This document shows positions 31,185 through 37,667 of a stretch of 37,667 nt of DNA, in pieces. This stretch comes from JAAZKO01 sp964432115 (GTDB lineage Bacteria; Patescibacteriota; Microgenomatia; UBA1400; PJMF01), in the NCBI GenBank assembly GCA_964432115.1, contig CAYSMC010000007.1:1-37667 (forward strand). The letters are read 5' to 3'. Each line of letters begins with the position of its first letter. The stretch's first letter is position 1. The translations under genes and the position numbers were made by a program. The notes under the pieces were generated by a model, which was given only the letters and a program-made list of their open reading frames with translations, did not search any database and was not told where the DNA came from.

Positions 31185-31190
31185 TTAGCC

Positions 31191-32927
31191 GTGGACAAAG
31201 TAAAAAACGCCCTGCTTTTAATTATAATTTTACTAATAGCTACTGTTTTTAGATTTGTTGGTCTGGATTGGGATCAAGGACATTTTTTGCATCCTGACGA
31301 ACGCTTCCTAAACATGACTGTTCAAGAGCTGAATCTGCCAAAAAATCTGAGAGAATATTTTAATCCCCAATTATCTGCTCTTAATCCACGCAATATTGGC
31401 CGAGATTTTTTTGTCTATGGTAATTTTCCTATCTCACTCAATAAATTAGTCAATGAGTTCTTGAAAATAGAATCTTTAGCAGATGTCACCATAACTGGAA
31501 GAGTTTTGTCTGCTTTGGCTGATTTAATGATTATTCCACTACTTTATTTAACAATGTTATTACTGGAAAAAAATATTAATGATCAAAAATTTAAGATTCA
31601 TCCACATAGTAAATTTTGGGCTAGTTTAATTTATGCCTTAATGGTTTTACCTATCCAACAAGCTCATTTTTTTACTACTGATATTTTTTTAAATCTTTTT
31701 GTTTTTGCTAGTTTTTATTTTAGTTTGAAATATTTTTTTGAAAAAAAACTAGTTTACCCAATACTGGCTGGAGTTTTTTTAGGATTAGCTTTAGCCAGTA
31801 AAATTACTGCTATTTTTATTGTGCCTTTGAACATTAGTCTGTTGATCTTAAATAATTGTTGGCCAATCACTGAGTGCCTGCAAAAAAAAGAAATTAAAAA
31901 AAACATTAAACAAATATTGACTATTATCTTTGTATTTGTCACGACTGCCTATTTGTCATTACGACTAGCTGCACCATACATGTTTGAAACTGCTTCTTTT
32001 TGGCAAATTAATTTAAATAGTGATTTTATCGCCAATTTGCAAGAGCTTAAAAGTTACAGCGGAAATGATGTTTGGTATCCGCCGGCTATTCAATGGATAA
32101 ATCGCTCTATTTTCTTTGGTTTAAAAAATTTATTAATTTTTGGTTTGGGGCTTGTGACTGCTGTTTTTAGTATTTTAGGCATAAAATTTTTGCTCAAAAA
32201 AATTATCTTATTATATAAAAATTCTAAGTTACAAAAAAAATTATTAATCTTTGCTCTAATCCTGTTTTGGCTTGCCGCTTTTATGGTTTATTATTCGCAA
32301 CAATTTGTCCAATCAATGAGATATTACTTAATGATTTATCCTTTTTTTGCCATCATAGCTGGACTAGAAATTAGTCAGTTGTTAAGCAATATCAAACGTC
32401 CTGTGAAATGGTCAATTGTTGTGGCTCTTATTCTAGGAGTTTGGCCCTTAATGTTCATTTCTATTTATATTAAACCTCATTCTCGCATTCAAGCTTCACA
32501 GTGGATCTATCAAAATATTCCCTCTGGCAGCTTAATCTTAACTGAGTACTGGGATGATGCTTTACCACTTCATTTGGCCAGTTTTCAACAACAATATGAA
32601 ACTTATCAGTTGCCAGTTTTTGCCAGTGACAATGAACAAAAATGGCTTGAAATGCAAGAAAATTTAGATCGAGCTGATTATTATGTTTTGTCGTCTAATC
32701 GAGCTTGGGGAAGTATCATGAGAGTACCAGAAAAATATCCAAAAATGAGCCAGTTTTATCAAGATTTATTTGCTGGTCAGAGTAACTATCAATTAGTAAC
32801 TGAATTCAATTCTTATCCGAGCTTAGAATATTTGGGCATAGACATCAGCTTTATTGATGCTTGGGCCGAAGAAGCTTTTAGTGTTTACGATCATCCACAA
32901 GTTTTAATTTTTAAAAAAATTAATTAA
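31191..32927 (+). CDS. GT-C (PMT-like) membrane glycosyltransferase, paralogue of 19404
   Basis: The 578-residue protein has many membrane helices. The N-terminal RFVGLDWDQG-HFLHPDERFL carries D36-E37, and the C-terminal tail AFSVYDHPQVLIFKKIN matches the product at 19404. The two are clearly paralogous, with this copy slightly longer. Family knowledge places it as a lipid-phosphate-sugar-dependent transferase with its active site on the outer face of the membrane. The start is GTG with TATAAT 7 bases before it. It converges with the GT4 gene, overlapping by 24 bases. Its acceptor is unknown. Confidence 0.82.
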   Translation: MDKVKNALLLIIILLIATVFRFVGLDWDQGHFLHPDERFLNMTVQELNLPKNLREYFNPQLSALNPRNIGRDFFVYGNFPISLNKLVNEFLKIESLADVTITGRVLSALADLMIIPLLYLTMLLLEKNINDQKFKIHPHSKFWASLIYALMVLPIQQAHFFTTDIFLNLFVFASFYFSLKYFFEKKLVYPILAGVFLGLALASKITAIFIVPLNISLLILNNCWPITECLQKKEIKKNIKQILTIIFVFVTTAYLSLRLAAPYMFETASFWQINLNSDFIANLQELKSYSGNDVWYPPAIQWINRSIFFGLKNLLIFGLGLVTAVFSILGIKFLLKKIILLYKNSKLQKKLLIFALILFWLAAFMVYYSQQFVQSMRYYLMIYPFFAIIAGLEISQLLSNIKRPVKWSIVVALILGVWPLMFISIYIKPHSRIQASQWIYQNIPSGSLILTEYWDDALPLHLASFQQQYETYQLPVFASDNEQKWLEMQENLDRADYYVLSSNRAWGSIMRVPEKYPKMSQFYQDLFAGQSNYQLVTEFNSYPSLEYLGIDISFIDAWAEEAFSVYDHPQVLIFKKIN

Positions 32928-34046
32928 TTTCTCTTGTGAGTCTTGATAATTAAAGTACTTTAAAACTTCATTATAATATTGATCAAAACCTGATAATCCA
33001 TTCAGCATTGTATCAATTTTCTTAGCTAAATCATCTGGGTTATTGGGCTCAAATAATAAGCCAAAAGTGCTTTGCCGAACCGGATCTCTAGCTCCTGGTA
33101 TGTTGGATACTAAAACTGGAGTTTTTTGGGCCATAGCTTCAGCTTGGACCAAACCGAAGCATTCAGATCGAGAAGGTAAAACAAACAAATCAATCAATTG
33201 ATAAAAGCTTTGCAGTTGTTTGTCATCTAAAAGACCCAAAAAAAATAAATTATTTTTTAATTGAGTGATTAAATGCCCTTCTTTCACAAAAGTTTTTTCA
33301 TAAACAATATCAGTCTCACCAGCAAAAACTAAACAAAAATCTTTTCTTGTTTGACGAAGTTTAATAGCCGCTTTTAATAAAACATCAAAGCCTTTTTCTT
33401 CAACAAACCTACCAGCAAAAGCAATCAAAAACATTTTTTTGTTTTTAATTTTTTCTAACTTATTTTTTAATCTTGAGTCCAATTGTCGACTAGTTTCTTG
33501 GTTTAAAAAATAGGGCAATGGAGGAATAAAAGCTTGGGTTTTTTGAGGGAATTTACCCAATAATCGAGAGTGTTTAGCGTAGTCATTGGTGTAAGTAGCC
33601 AATTGCTTAGCCATCATAAAACTAAGCAAACTTGCTATATTAAAAAATTTCTCAATCACATAATTTAATTTTCCTTTGGGTAAAATTAAATCTCCTTGAT
33701 GAAAAATCAATAATTTTTTCTTAAAAATTTTACTAATTATACTGATAGCCAAAATATGAATTGATGGAGAATTAATTAACACATAATCAGTGCGTTTAAT
33801 GTTTTTTAAAAAATAAACAAGCAATGATAAGGAAAATTTAGCTCTACTTAAAGAAAATAGTACTGGAAAACGCCTAATTGTTAGGTGCTGATTTTTTTCT
33901 ATCGCAGCCAATTTTTTATCAAATTGCACGGTGAGTATTGTCGTTGAAAATTCTGTTGCGATTGACTCAGCAATGTAAGAAATAGCTTTAGCGATACCAG
34001 TCCAATGGGGAGGATAGAAATCACTAACAATAGTGACTTTTTTCAT
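32904..34046 (-). CDS. GT4-family glycosyltransferase
   Basis: The 380-residue protein has the GT-B fold of GT4 enzymes. The N-terminal IVSDFYPPHWTGIAKAISYI loop with a glycine-rich turn precedes the donor-binding C-terminal domain, which has FAGRFVEEKGFDVLLKA and the E-x7-E motif ECFGLVQAE. It would transfer a sugar from a nucleotide donor to a glycan or lipid in the cytoplasm, upstream of the GT-C step. Its ATG overlaps the HAD gene stop (ATGA), so the genes are coupled. Confidence 0.9.
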   Translation of the reverse strand: MKKVTIVSDFYPPHWTGIAKAISYIAESIATEFSTTILTVQFDKKLAAIEKNQHLTIRRFPVLFSLSRAKFSLSLLVYFLKNIKRTDYVLINSPSIHILAISIISKIFKKKLLIFHQGDLILPKGKLNYVIEKFFNIASLLSFMMAKQLATYTNDYAKHSRLLGKFPQKTQAFIPPLPYFLNQETSRQLDSRLKNKLEKIKNKKMFLIAFAGRFVEEKGFDVLLKAAIKLRQTRKDFCLVFAGETDIVYEKTFVKEGHLITQLKNNLFFLGLLDDKQLQSFYQLIDLFVLPSRSECFGLVQAEAMAQKTPVLVSNIPGARDPVRQSTFGLLFEPNNPDDLAKKIDTMLNGLSGFDQYYNEVLKYFNYQDSQEKLINFFKN

Positions 34047-34648
34047 GATTGATTCTGCTTAAAATTAATAAGTGCTAGCGCTTGTTTTAGACTGTTAGCT
34101 TTGCTGTGGTAATCAATGCCTAGATCCATAATATTGCTCAACCAAATAATTTTGGTCATATTTTTTTTGTTTGTAACATTATTAAAACAACGATCTAAGT
34201 ACTGAACTATATCCCAGTTATCTTCAATAAAGCAATCTAATTTTAATTCATTAATTATTCTTTCTTTAAAAAGATGGGGTTGCTCATCATGATCATTCAT
34301 AAAACTTTTTACAAAAAGCTGATCAGCCTTCATTCTTTCTTTCCATTTTAAATAATCTTTTTGCAAATGAGCAAAACGCCCAGTAATTAAATATGGTTCA
34401 ATTAATTGCTGATTTTTTAACTTTTCAATTTGTCTAAAACCCGGTGCTAAACACACGCTGGATTTATGCAATAATTCCCAAAAAAACTGTCCTATCCCTG
34501 GTTCTGGAACATAAAACTCTAATTGATCACGATGCACAATTACTTTTTTCTTTTTCATTAAAGAAATAATTGGCCGCACTACTCGAGCTGGGTTATAAAG
34601 TAGAACACCATCTAAATCAAAACCAACCTTTAATGTTTTATTTGTCAT
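34043..34648 (-). CDS. HAD-superfamily phosphatase (COG5663/YqfW-like)
   Basis: The 201-residue protein has the HAD motif I FDLDGVLLYNP (D11, D13), motif II in LITGR and a C-terminal FIEDN. The layout resembles 5'-nucleotidase-like predicted HAD phosphatases. The substrate may be a sugar phosphate or nucleotide, which is inferred from coupling with a glycosyltransferase. TATAAT (34656-34661, minus strand) lies 8 bases before the ATG, so the operon's message is likely leaderless. It heads a two-gene unit with the GT4 gene, joined by ATGA. Confidence 0.85.
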   Translation of the reverse strand: MTNKTLKVGFDLDGVLLYNPARVVRPIISLMKKKKVIVHRDQLEFYVPEPGIGQFFWELLHKSSVCLAPGFRQIEKLKNQQLIEPYLITGRFAHLQKDYLKWKERMKADQLFVKSFMNDHDEQPHLFKERIINELKLDCFIEDNWDIVQYLDRCFNNVTNKKNMTKIIWLSNIMDLGIDYHSKANSLKQALALINFKQNQS

Positions 34649-34724
34649 TGTTTAAATTATATAAGTTAAGAGCTAGATAAACAAACTTGCCATTATTTAA
34701 ATAAGCAAATATTAATCAAATATT

Positions 34725-36488
34725 TCAACGCCTCACAAATAAAGCAGTGCAAAATGTTTCTAGATCTAGTTTTTCTACAGCTAAATAATTTTGCTTAAGA
34801 TTAAGATATGATTGAAGAGGAAACTGAGAACATATTTGATCATTGTATATGGAGAAGTGGGTACCACCATCAATTAGTGACACTATTTTAATGTTGTTGG
34901 CTGGTTCAACTTCTAAACTACAAGGTTCTTTTAACCAATCCACGATTAATATCGTATCGTCATCAACTGTAGTATTCAAATTCTCTGGACACGTCTCGAA
35001 TATTCTAATTCTACCCTGACCGATTTTTTTACTACTTTCATCAGCAAAACCATTGATCGCTGATTGTGTTTCAGTGTCAATGTATTGATTATAAGTTAAT
35101 AAATAATCATAAGTGGCGGTTGTTAAATCAGTCACTAACACAAATTTTTTATCAGGTTCTCTATTAATATAATTAGCTAGCAATCTTTGATAAAAACCTT
35201 TATGCAAAGTTTGAGTAATTGGATATTTAAAGAAATAAGTGTAAAAAAAAGGTGTTGCCAATAGTAAATATAAAAAAACTAAAAAAAGCTGATTTTTTTT
35301 GAGTTTTATCTGGTCTAAAGCAAAACCTAAACCCAGAGCACTGATCATCACTAATCCCAAAAAAACAAAGGAACCCCTAAAAGTAATCCACATATCTTGA
35401 TTCTTAACCAGATTGGGTAAAGTCCCAATGAGGGTAAAAGATAAAAGAAAAAATAAGCAAATCAACAATAAATCAACAGGCTGCAAAAAACCATAATCAG
35501 TTACCGCAAATGTATCAACTTTTAAATCTCCTCTCAAAAAAAGCAAATAAGGATCAAAAGATTTTAAAAATCTTCTAAAAATTAAAGAGAGATAGGCTGT
35601 CAGTTTATTATCAAAAATTTTGGCTAGAGGAGAATCAAAAGCCAATCTTCTTTCTTCAATAACTGTGTTAGCTAGCGCCTCTTGATCAATTAAGGAAAAT
35701 TCTGCGCTTCTAGACGCGGAACTCATGGTTTTTAACCTATATAAGTAATTAACCGTTAGCAACATGATAAAAACCATTATTAGTAACACAGGTAAAGTCT
35801 CAATGAAAGCTTTTTTTAATTGATTGTTTTTATGTTTGGTAAATTTTTGTGCTAATAAAGTCAAATAAACCAACATTACCATGGGTAACAATATGACTTT
35901 ATGACCTTGATATTGAAAAAATCCCCAAAAAAAAGCTAGTGAACTAAATAGTTTCCACCAGCGTCTCAAATATAAAAGAGCTACTATGCCCAACAAATAA
36001 AAAAAAGTACTAAACAGCGAATCAAACCCCATTCTAGAAAATTGAAATATCCAGGGATTAAGAGTGGCCACCATAGCTGTTATCACTAAATAACTTTTTT
36101 TTCTTACAAAATAATAAACAATTAAAGCTAACAAAATCGGAATCATGCTCCCCATTAATACTGGAATAATTTTGCTTGCCAAAACCGGCTGATTAGAAAA
36201 AATTAAAAAACCTGGAATTAAAGTCGTACTAGTCAGTTCAGAATAAAGTTCTTTAGAGGGGGATAAACTCCAAGGCTGCCAACGTCCACTAGCATCAGTA
36301 CCATATCTTAAAATTATTTGTGATTCAGCTGCATAAACAATTTCATCATAAGTGGCGCCGGGAGGAATAGATTCAATTTTAAATATTTTTAAAACAAAAT
36401 TTAATAAAAATAAAGCAATTAGTAAAAAAAACAATACTTTTTTTTGCTTAATAGCAGGTTTAAGAACTTTTATTTGTTTACGATCCAT
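34725..36488 (-). CDS. GT-C (PMT/ArnT-like) membrane glycosyltransferase, third copy
   Basis: The 587-residue polytopic protein has an N-terminal membrane helix and IESIPPGATYDEIVYAAE carrying D48-E49, the acidic catalytic pair of the GT-C fold, then many hydrophobic helices to about residue 430 and a soluble C-terminal domain. It differs from the other two GT-C genes: it has no HPDER loop and no DHP tail, so it belongs to another subfamily. The promoter TATAAT (36497-36502, minus strand) is 9 bases before the ATG. The target is unknown; surface glycan or protein glycosylation is likely. Confidence 0.8.
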   Translation of the reverse strand: MDRKQIKVLKPAIKQKKVLFFLLIALFLLNFVLKIFKIESIPPGATYDEIVYAAESQIILRYGTDASGRWQPWSLSPSKELYSELTSTTLIPGFLIFSNQPVLASKIIPVLMGSMIPILLALIVYYFVRKKSYLVITAMVATLNPWIFQFSRMGFDSLFSTFFYLLGIVALLYLRRWWKLFSSLAFFWGFFQYQGHKVILLPMVMLVYLTLLAQKFTKHKNNQLKKAFIETLPVLLIMVFIMLLTVNYLYRLKTMSSASRSAEFSLIDQEALANTVIEERRLAFDSPLAKIFDNKLTAYLSLIFRRFLKSFDPYLLFLRGDLKVDTFAVTDYGFLQPVDLLLICLFFLLSFTLIGTLPNLVKNQDMWITFRGSFVFLGLVMISALGLGFALDQIKLKKNQLFLVFLYLLLATPFFYTYFFKYPITQTLHKGFYQRLLANYINREPDKKFVLVTDLTTATYDYLLTYNQYIDTETQSAINGFADESSKKIGQGRIRIFETCPENLNTTVDDDTILIVDWLKEPCSLEVEPANNIKIVSLIDGGTHFSIYNDQICSQFPLQSYLNLKQNYLAVEKLDLETFCTALFVRR

Positions 36489-36538
36489 TTAGATAAATTA
36501 TATAAACAAAATCTAATAAAAGACATTAACAATTAGTT

Positions 36539-37186
36539 TTATTTTTTAGCTAACCACTTCACGCCCCAATAAGTTAGAGGAGTTTCCACTACCGACATAA
36601 AACATTTTAACAACCAGTAGGGAATCACAATGCTCAAAATAAAGCTAATATTGACATTGATGCCATCTTGAAATGAATAAAAAGCAATACTAGCAAAAAT
36701 AAAAGTATCTAAGAGTTGCGAAATGAAATTGGACAAATTGCTGCGCAACCACAACATTTTGCCTTTAGTTTTCATTTTTATTCTATGAAAAATTGCCACA
36801 TCCAATAATCCAGAAACAACAAAAGCAATTAAACTAGCCAAAGAAATTCTAGCCGCTTTGGCAAAAACCAAATTGTAGGCTTCACCATCTTTAAATCTAG
36901 CTGATTCCGGCAAATAAGTAACAAAAATTGAATAAACCATAATTAGCGCCACCATAATTAAACTGCTATAAACCAGTTGTTTAGCTCGAGCTTTACCTTT
37001 TACTTCAGTAATGACGTCATTAATGGCAAATAAAATTGGAAAAACAAAAATCCCCACACTCACATTTAATTGATAATTAAAAATTTTCAATAGGGGAATA
37101 GTTTTCATGCTCATAATTTCCGCCAGCGCCAAACAAGTAATGTATAGAGCAACTAAGAAATCCATTTTGTTGATTTTTATTTTCAT
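36539..37186 (-). CDS. yhhQ: VUT-family (YhhQ-like) queuosine precursor transporter
   Basis: The 215-residue protein has about six membrane helices with the VUT family landmarks: VFPILFAINDVITEVKGKARAK at about 48-69 and NLSNFISQLLDTFIFASIAF at about 150-169 (SQxxDTxxF). YhhQ imports the queuosine precursors preQ0 or preQ1. Queuosine is placed at G34 of GUN anticodons, and a tRNA-His(GUG) gene lies 320 bases away. No tgt or que synthesis gene is in this window, so salvage is an inference. The start is ATG 37186, with a possible TAAAAT -10 box about ten bases upstream. A second possible start is at residue 8 (MDFLVAL). Confidence 0.83.
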   Translation of the reverse strand: MKIKINKMDFLVALYITCLALAEIMSMKTIPLLKIFNYQLNVSVGIFVFPILFAINDVITEVKGKARAKQLVYSSLIMVALIMVYSIFVTYLPESARFKDGEAYNLVFAKAARISLASLIAFVVSGLLDVAIFHRIKMKTKGKMLWLRSNLSNFISQLLDTFIFASIAFYSFQDGINVNISFILSIVIPYWLLKCFMSVVETPLTYWGVKWLAKK

Positions 37187-37319
37187 ATTTTTTTAAATTT
37201 TAATAATGAAGTTAGTCTATCACAATTTTTTGATCATAAGAGGCAAATTTGTTGCTATTAATGATATTACTGACTGATGTAAGAATTGGAGAATGTAAGA
37301 AACTTATTTAACTGAAAAA

Positions 37320-37490
37320 CTAAAAAAATAATGTCTCCAAATACTTTCTCCTAAAAGTGTTATTTTTTAAAACAAATAAAAAATCTGAACCATCATCTGT
37401 AAGTGCAGGAAACTTCACAGACAATTGGGGCAACATAAAAACACAAGATAACAGAAAATAAATAAATAAATTTTTTAATTTTCTCCTCAT
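37320..37490 (-). CDS. Possible small exported peptide
   Basis: A 56-residue open frame beginning MRRKLKNLFIYFLLSCVFML looks like a signal peptide, with a short polar remainder (DDGSDFLFVLKNNTFRRKYL). It fills the 323-base stretch between yhhQ and tRNA-His, which otherwise shows nothing I recognise. The same frame continues upstream through tRNA-His, so a longer protein is an artefact. No clear Shine-Dalgarno or promoter box supports the start. Confidence 0.25.
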   Translation of the reverse strand: MRRKLKNLFIYFLLSCVFMLPQLSVKFPALTDDGSDFLFVLKNNTFRRKYLETLFF

Positions 37491-37509
37491 AAGAAAACAA
37501 TGTTGTTGG

Positions 37510-37584
37510 GGTGGCTGACGAGACTTGAACCCGCGACCTCCGCTTTCACAGAGCGGCGCTCTAACCAACTGAGCTACAGCCACC
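37510..37584 (-). tRNA. tRNA-His (anticodon GUG)
   Basis: On the minus strand the acceptor GTGGCTG pairs with CAGCCAC. An extra G at the 5' end (37584) pairs with discriminator C (37510), the G-1:C73 identity of tRNA-His. The stem CCGCT/AGCGG holds the loop CTGTGAA with anticodon GUG. CCA is not encoded. Confidence 0.94.
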
Positions 37585-37611
37585 GATTAGACTTTGTATT
37601 ATAACAAAGTG

Positions 37612-37667
37612 TACGTCGGGAGGGATTCGAACCCACGACCTACTGCTTAGAAGGCAGTTGCTCTATC
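37612..37667 (-). tRNA. tRNA-Arg (anticodon UCU), cut by window end
   Basis: The 3' part is present: the stem ACTGC/GCAGT holds loop CTTCTAA with anticodon UCU for arginine AGA. The T-loop TTCGAAT and the 3' acceptor strand with a discriminator A follow. The T-stem has one T-T mismatch. The 5' acceptor and D-arm are beyond the window. In yeast tRNA-Arg(UCU) carries mcm5U34. Confidence 0.85.

Noticed and set aside
37491..37583. N-terminal extension of a minus-strand frame (MAVAQLVRAPL...)
   Set aside because: This is translation of tRNA-His, a common false protein; only the part after 37490 is kept as a weak candidate.
1..37667. CRISPR arrays, insertion sequences, prophage or toxin-antitoxin genes
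   Set aside because: No regularly spaced repeats, transposase or integrase motifs, or phage genes were seen; the MazG-like gene lacks a MazEF context.
1..37667. UGA recoding to glycine
   Set aside because: TGA ends several full-length genes at the expected place (for example 1224 and 4561) and no conserved protein reads through it.

Overview
The window is an AT-rich bacterial chromosome segment that most resembles the Candidate Phyla Radiation (Patescibacteria). The basis is very compact gene packing, many short or domain-reduced enzymes (MurE without its first domain, ProRS without its editing insert, a short RecQ), a large share of PMT-like GT-C membrane proteins, and tRNA genes that mostly lack an encoded CCA. 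TGA is an ordinary stop codon here (for example at 1224 and 4561), which argues against the Gracilibacteria/Absconditabacteria recoded lineages. I cannot assign a finer taxon. I see no mobile element, phage or CRISPR array; this is housekeeping plus lineage-specific genes.

Layout. 1-762: the tail of a gene, two tRNA-Leu genes on the minus strand, a tandem pair of hairpin-bearing ~60-bp repeats, then tRNA-Arg and tRNA-Lys. 763-3423: a phosphatase-like gene coupled to prs, then a compact proS. 3589-6003: a strong terminator, an MYG1/DHH-like phosphoesterase with a HIT hydrolase, an OmpR-type regulator without its phospho-acceptor Asp, and rpsU. 6009-9222: a coiled-coil protein, RNase P RNA, uppP and comM. 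9303-12025: murE-murC. 12055-16944: tRNA-Leu, tRNA-Pro, recQ, a MazG-like gene, then a divergent pair, elp3 and a Trm9-like methyltransferase, followed by tRNA-Gln(UUG). 17029-19202: a DUF2927-type exported protein and two unrecognised genes, one frameshifted. 19404-23586: a GT-C glycosyltransferase, an MFS exporter, an anchored cyclophilin and a small basic protein. 23598-28563: a 2-oxoacid oxidoreductase (gamma-alpha fusion plus beta) divergent from a flavodoxin, a YtxH-like protein and pyruvate kinase. 28674-37186: an ATP-grasp enzyme coupled to a TMEM43-family membrane protein, two more GT-C proteins, a GT4 glycosyltransferase with a HAD phosphatase, and a VUT/YhhQ transporter. The window ends with tRNA-His and a cut tRNA-Arg(UCU).

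How the genes fit together. Envelope building is the largest theme: UppP recycles the lipid carrier, MurE/MurC make the peptidoglycan stem, and three GT-C proteins plus a GT4 enzyme decorate surface glycans. A second theme is translation: tRNAs, RNase P, bS21, ProRS, a queuosine-precursor transporter, and an Elp3/Trm9-like pair that may form a bacterial mcm5U34 wobble pathway. The third is minimal carbon and redox metabolism: pyruvate kinase, an oxoacid oxidoreductase and flavodoxin.

The most striking feature at the regulatory scale is that many genes carry a -10 box, often an extended TGnTATAAT, only 7-9 bases before the start codon and have no Shine-Dalgarno sequence. This implies leaderless mRNAs. 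A minority (HIT, rpsU, the YtxH-like gene, pyk, ATP-grasp) have clear AAGGA-type ribosome binding sites. The Elp3/Trm9-like pair and the leaderless architecture are the two things I would look at first.
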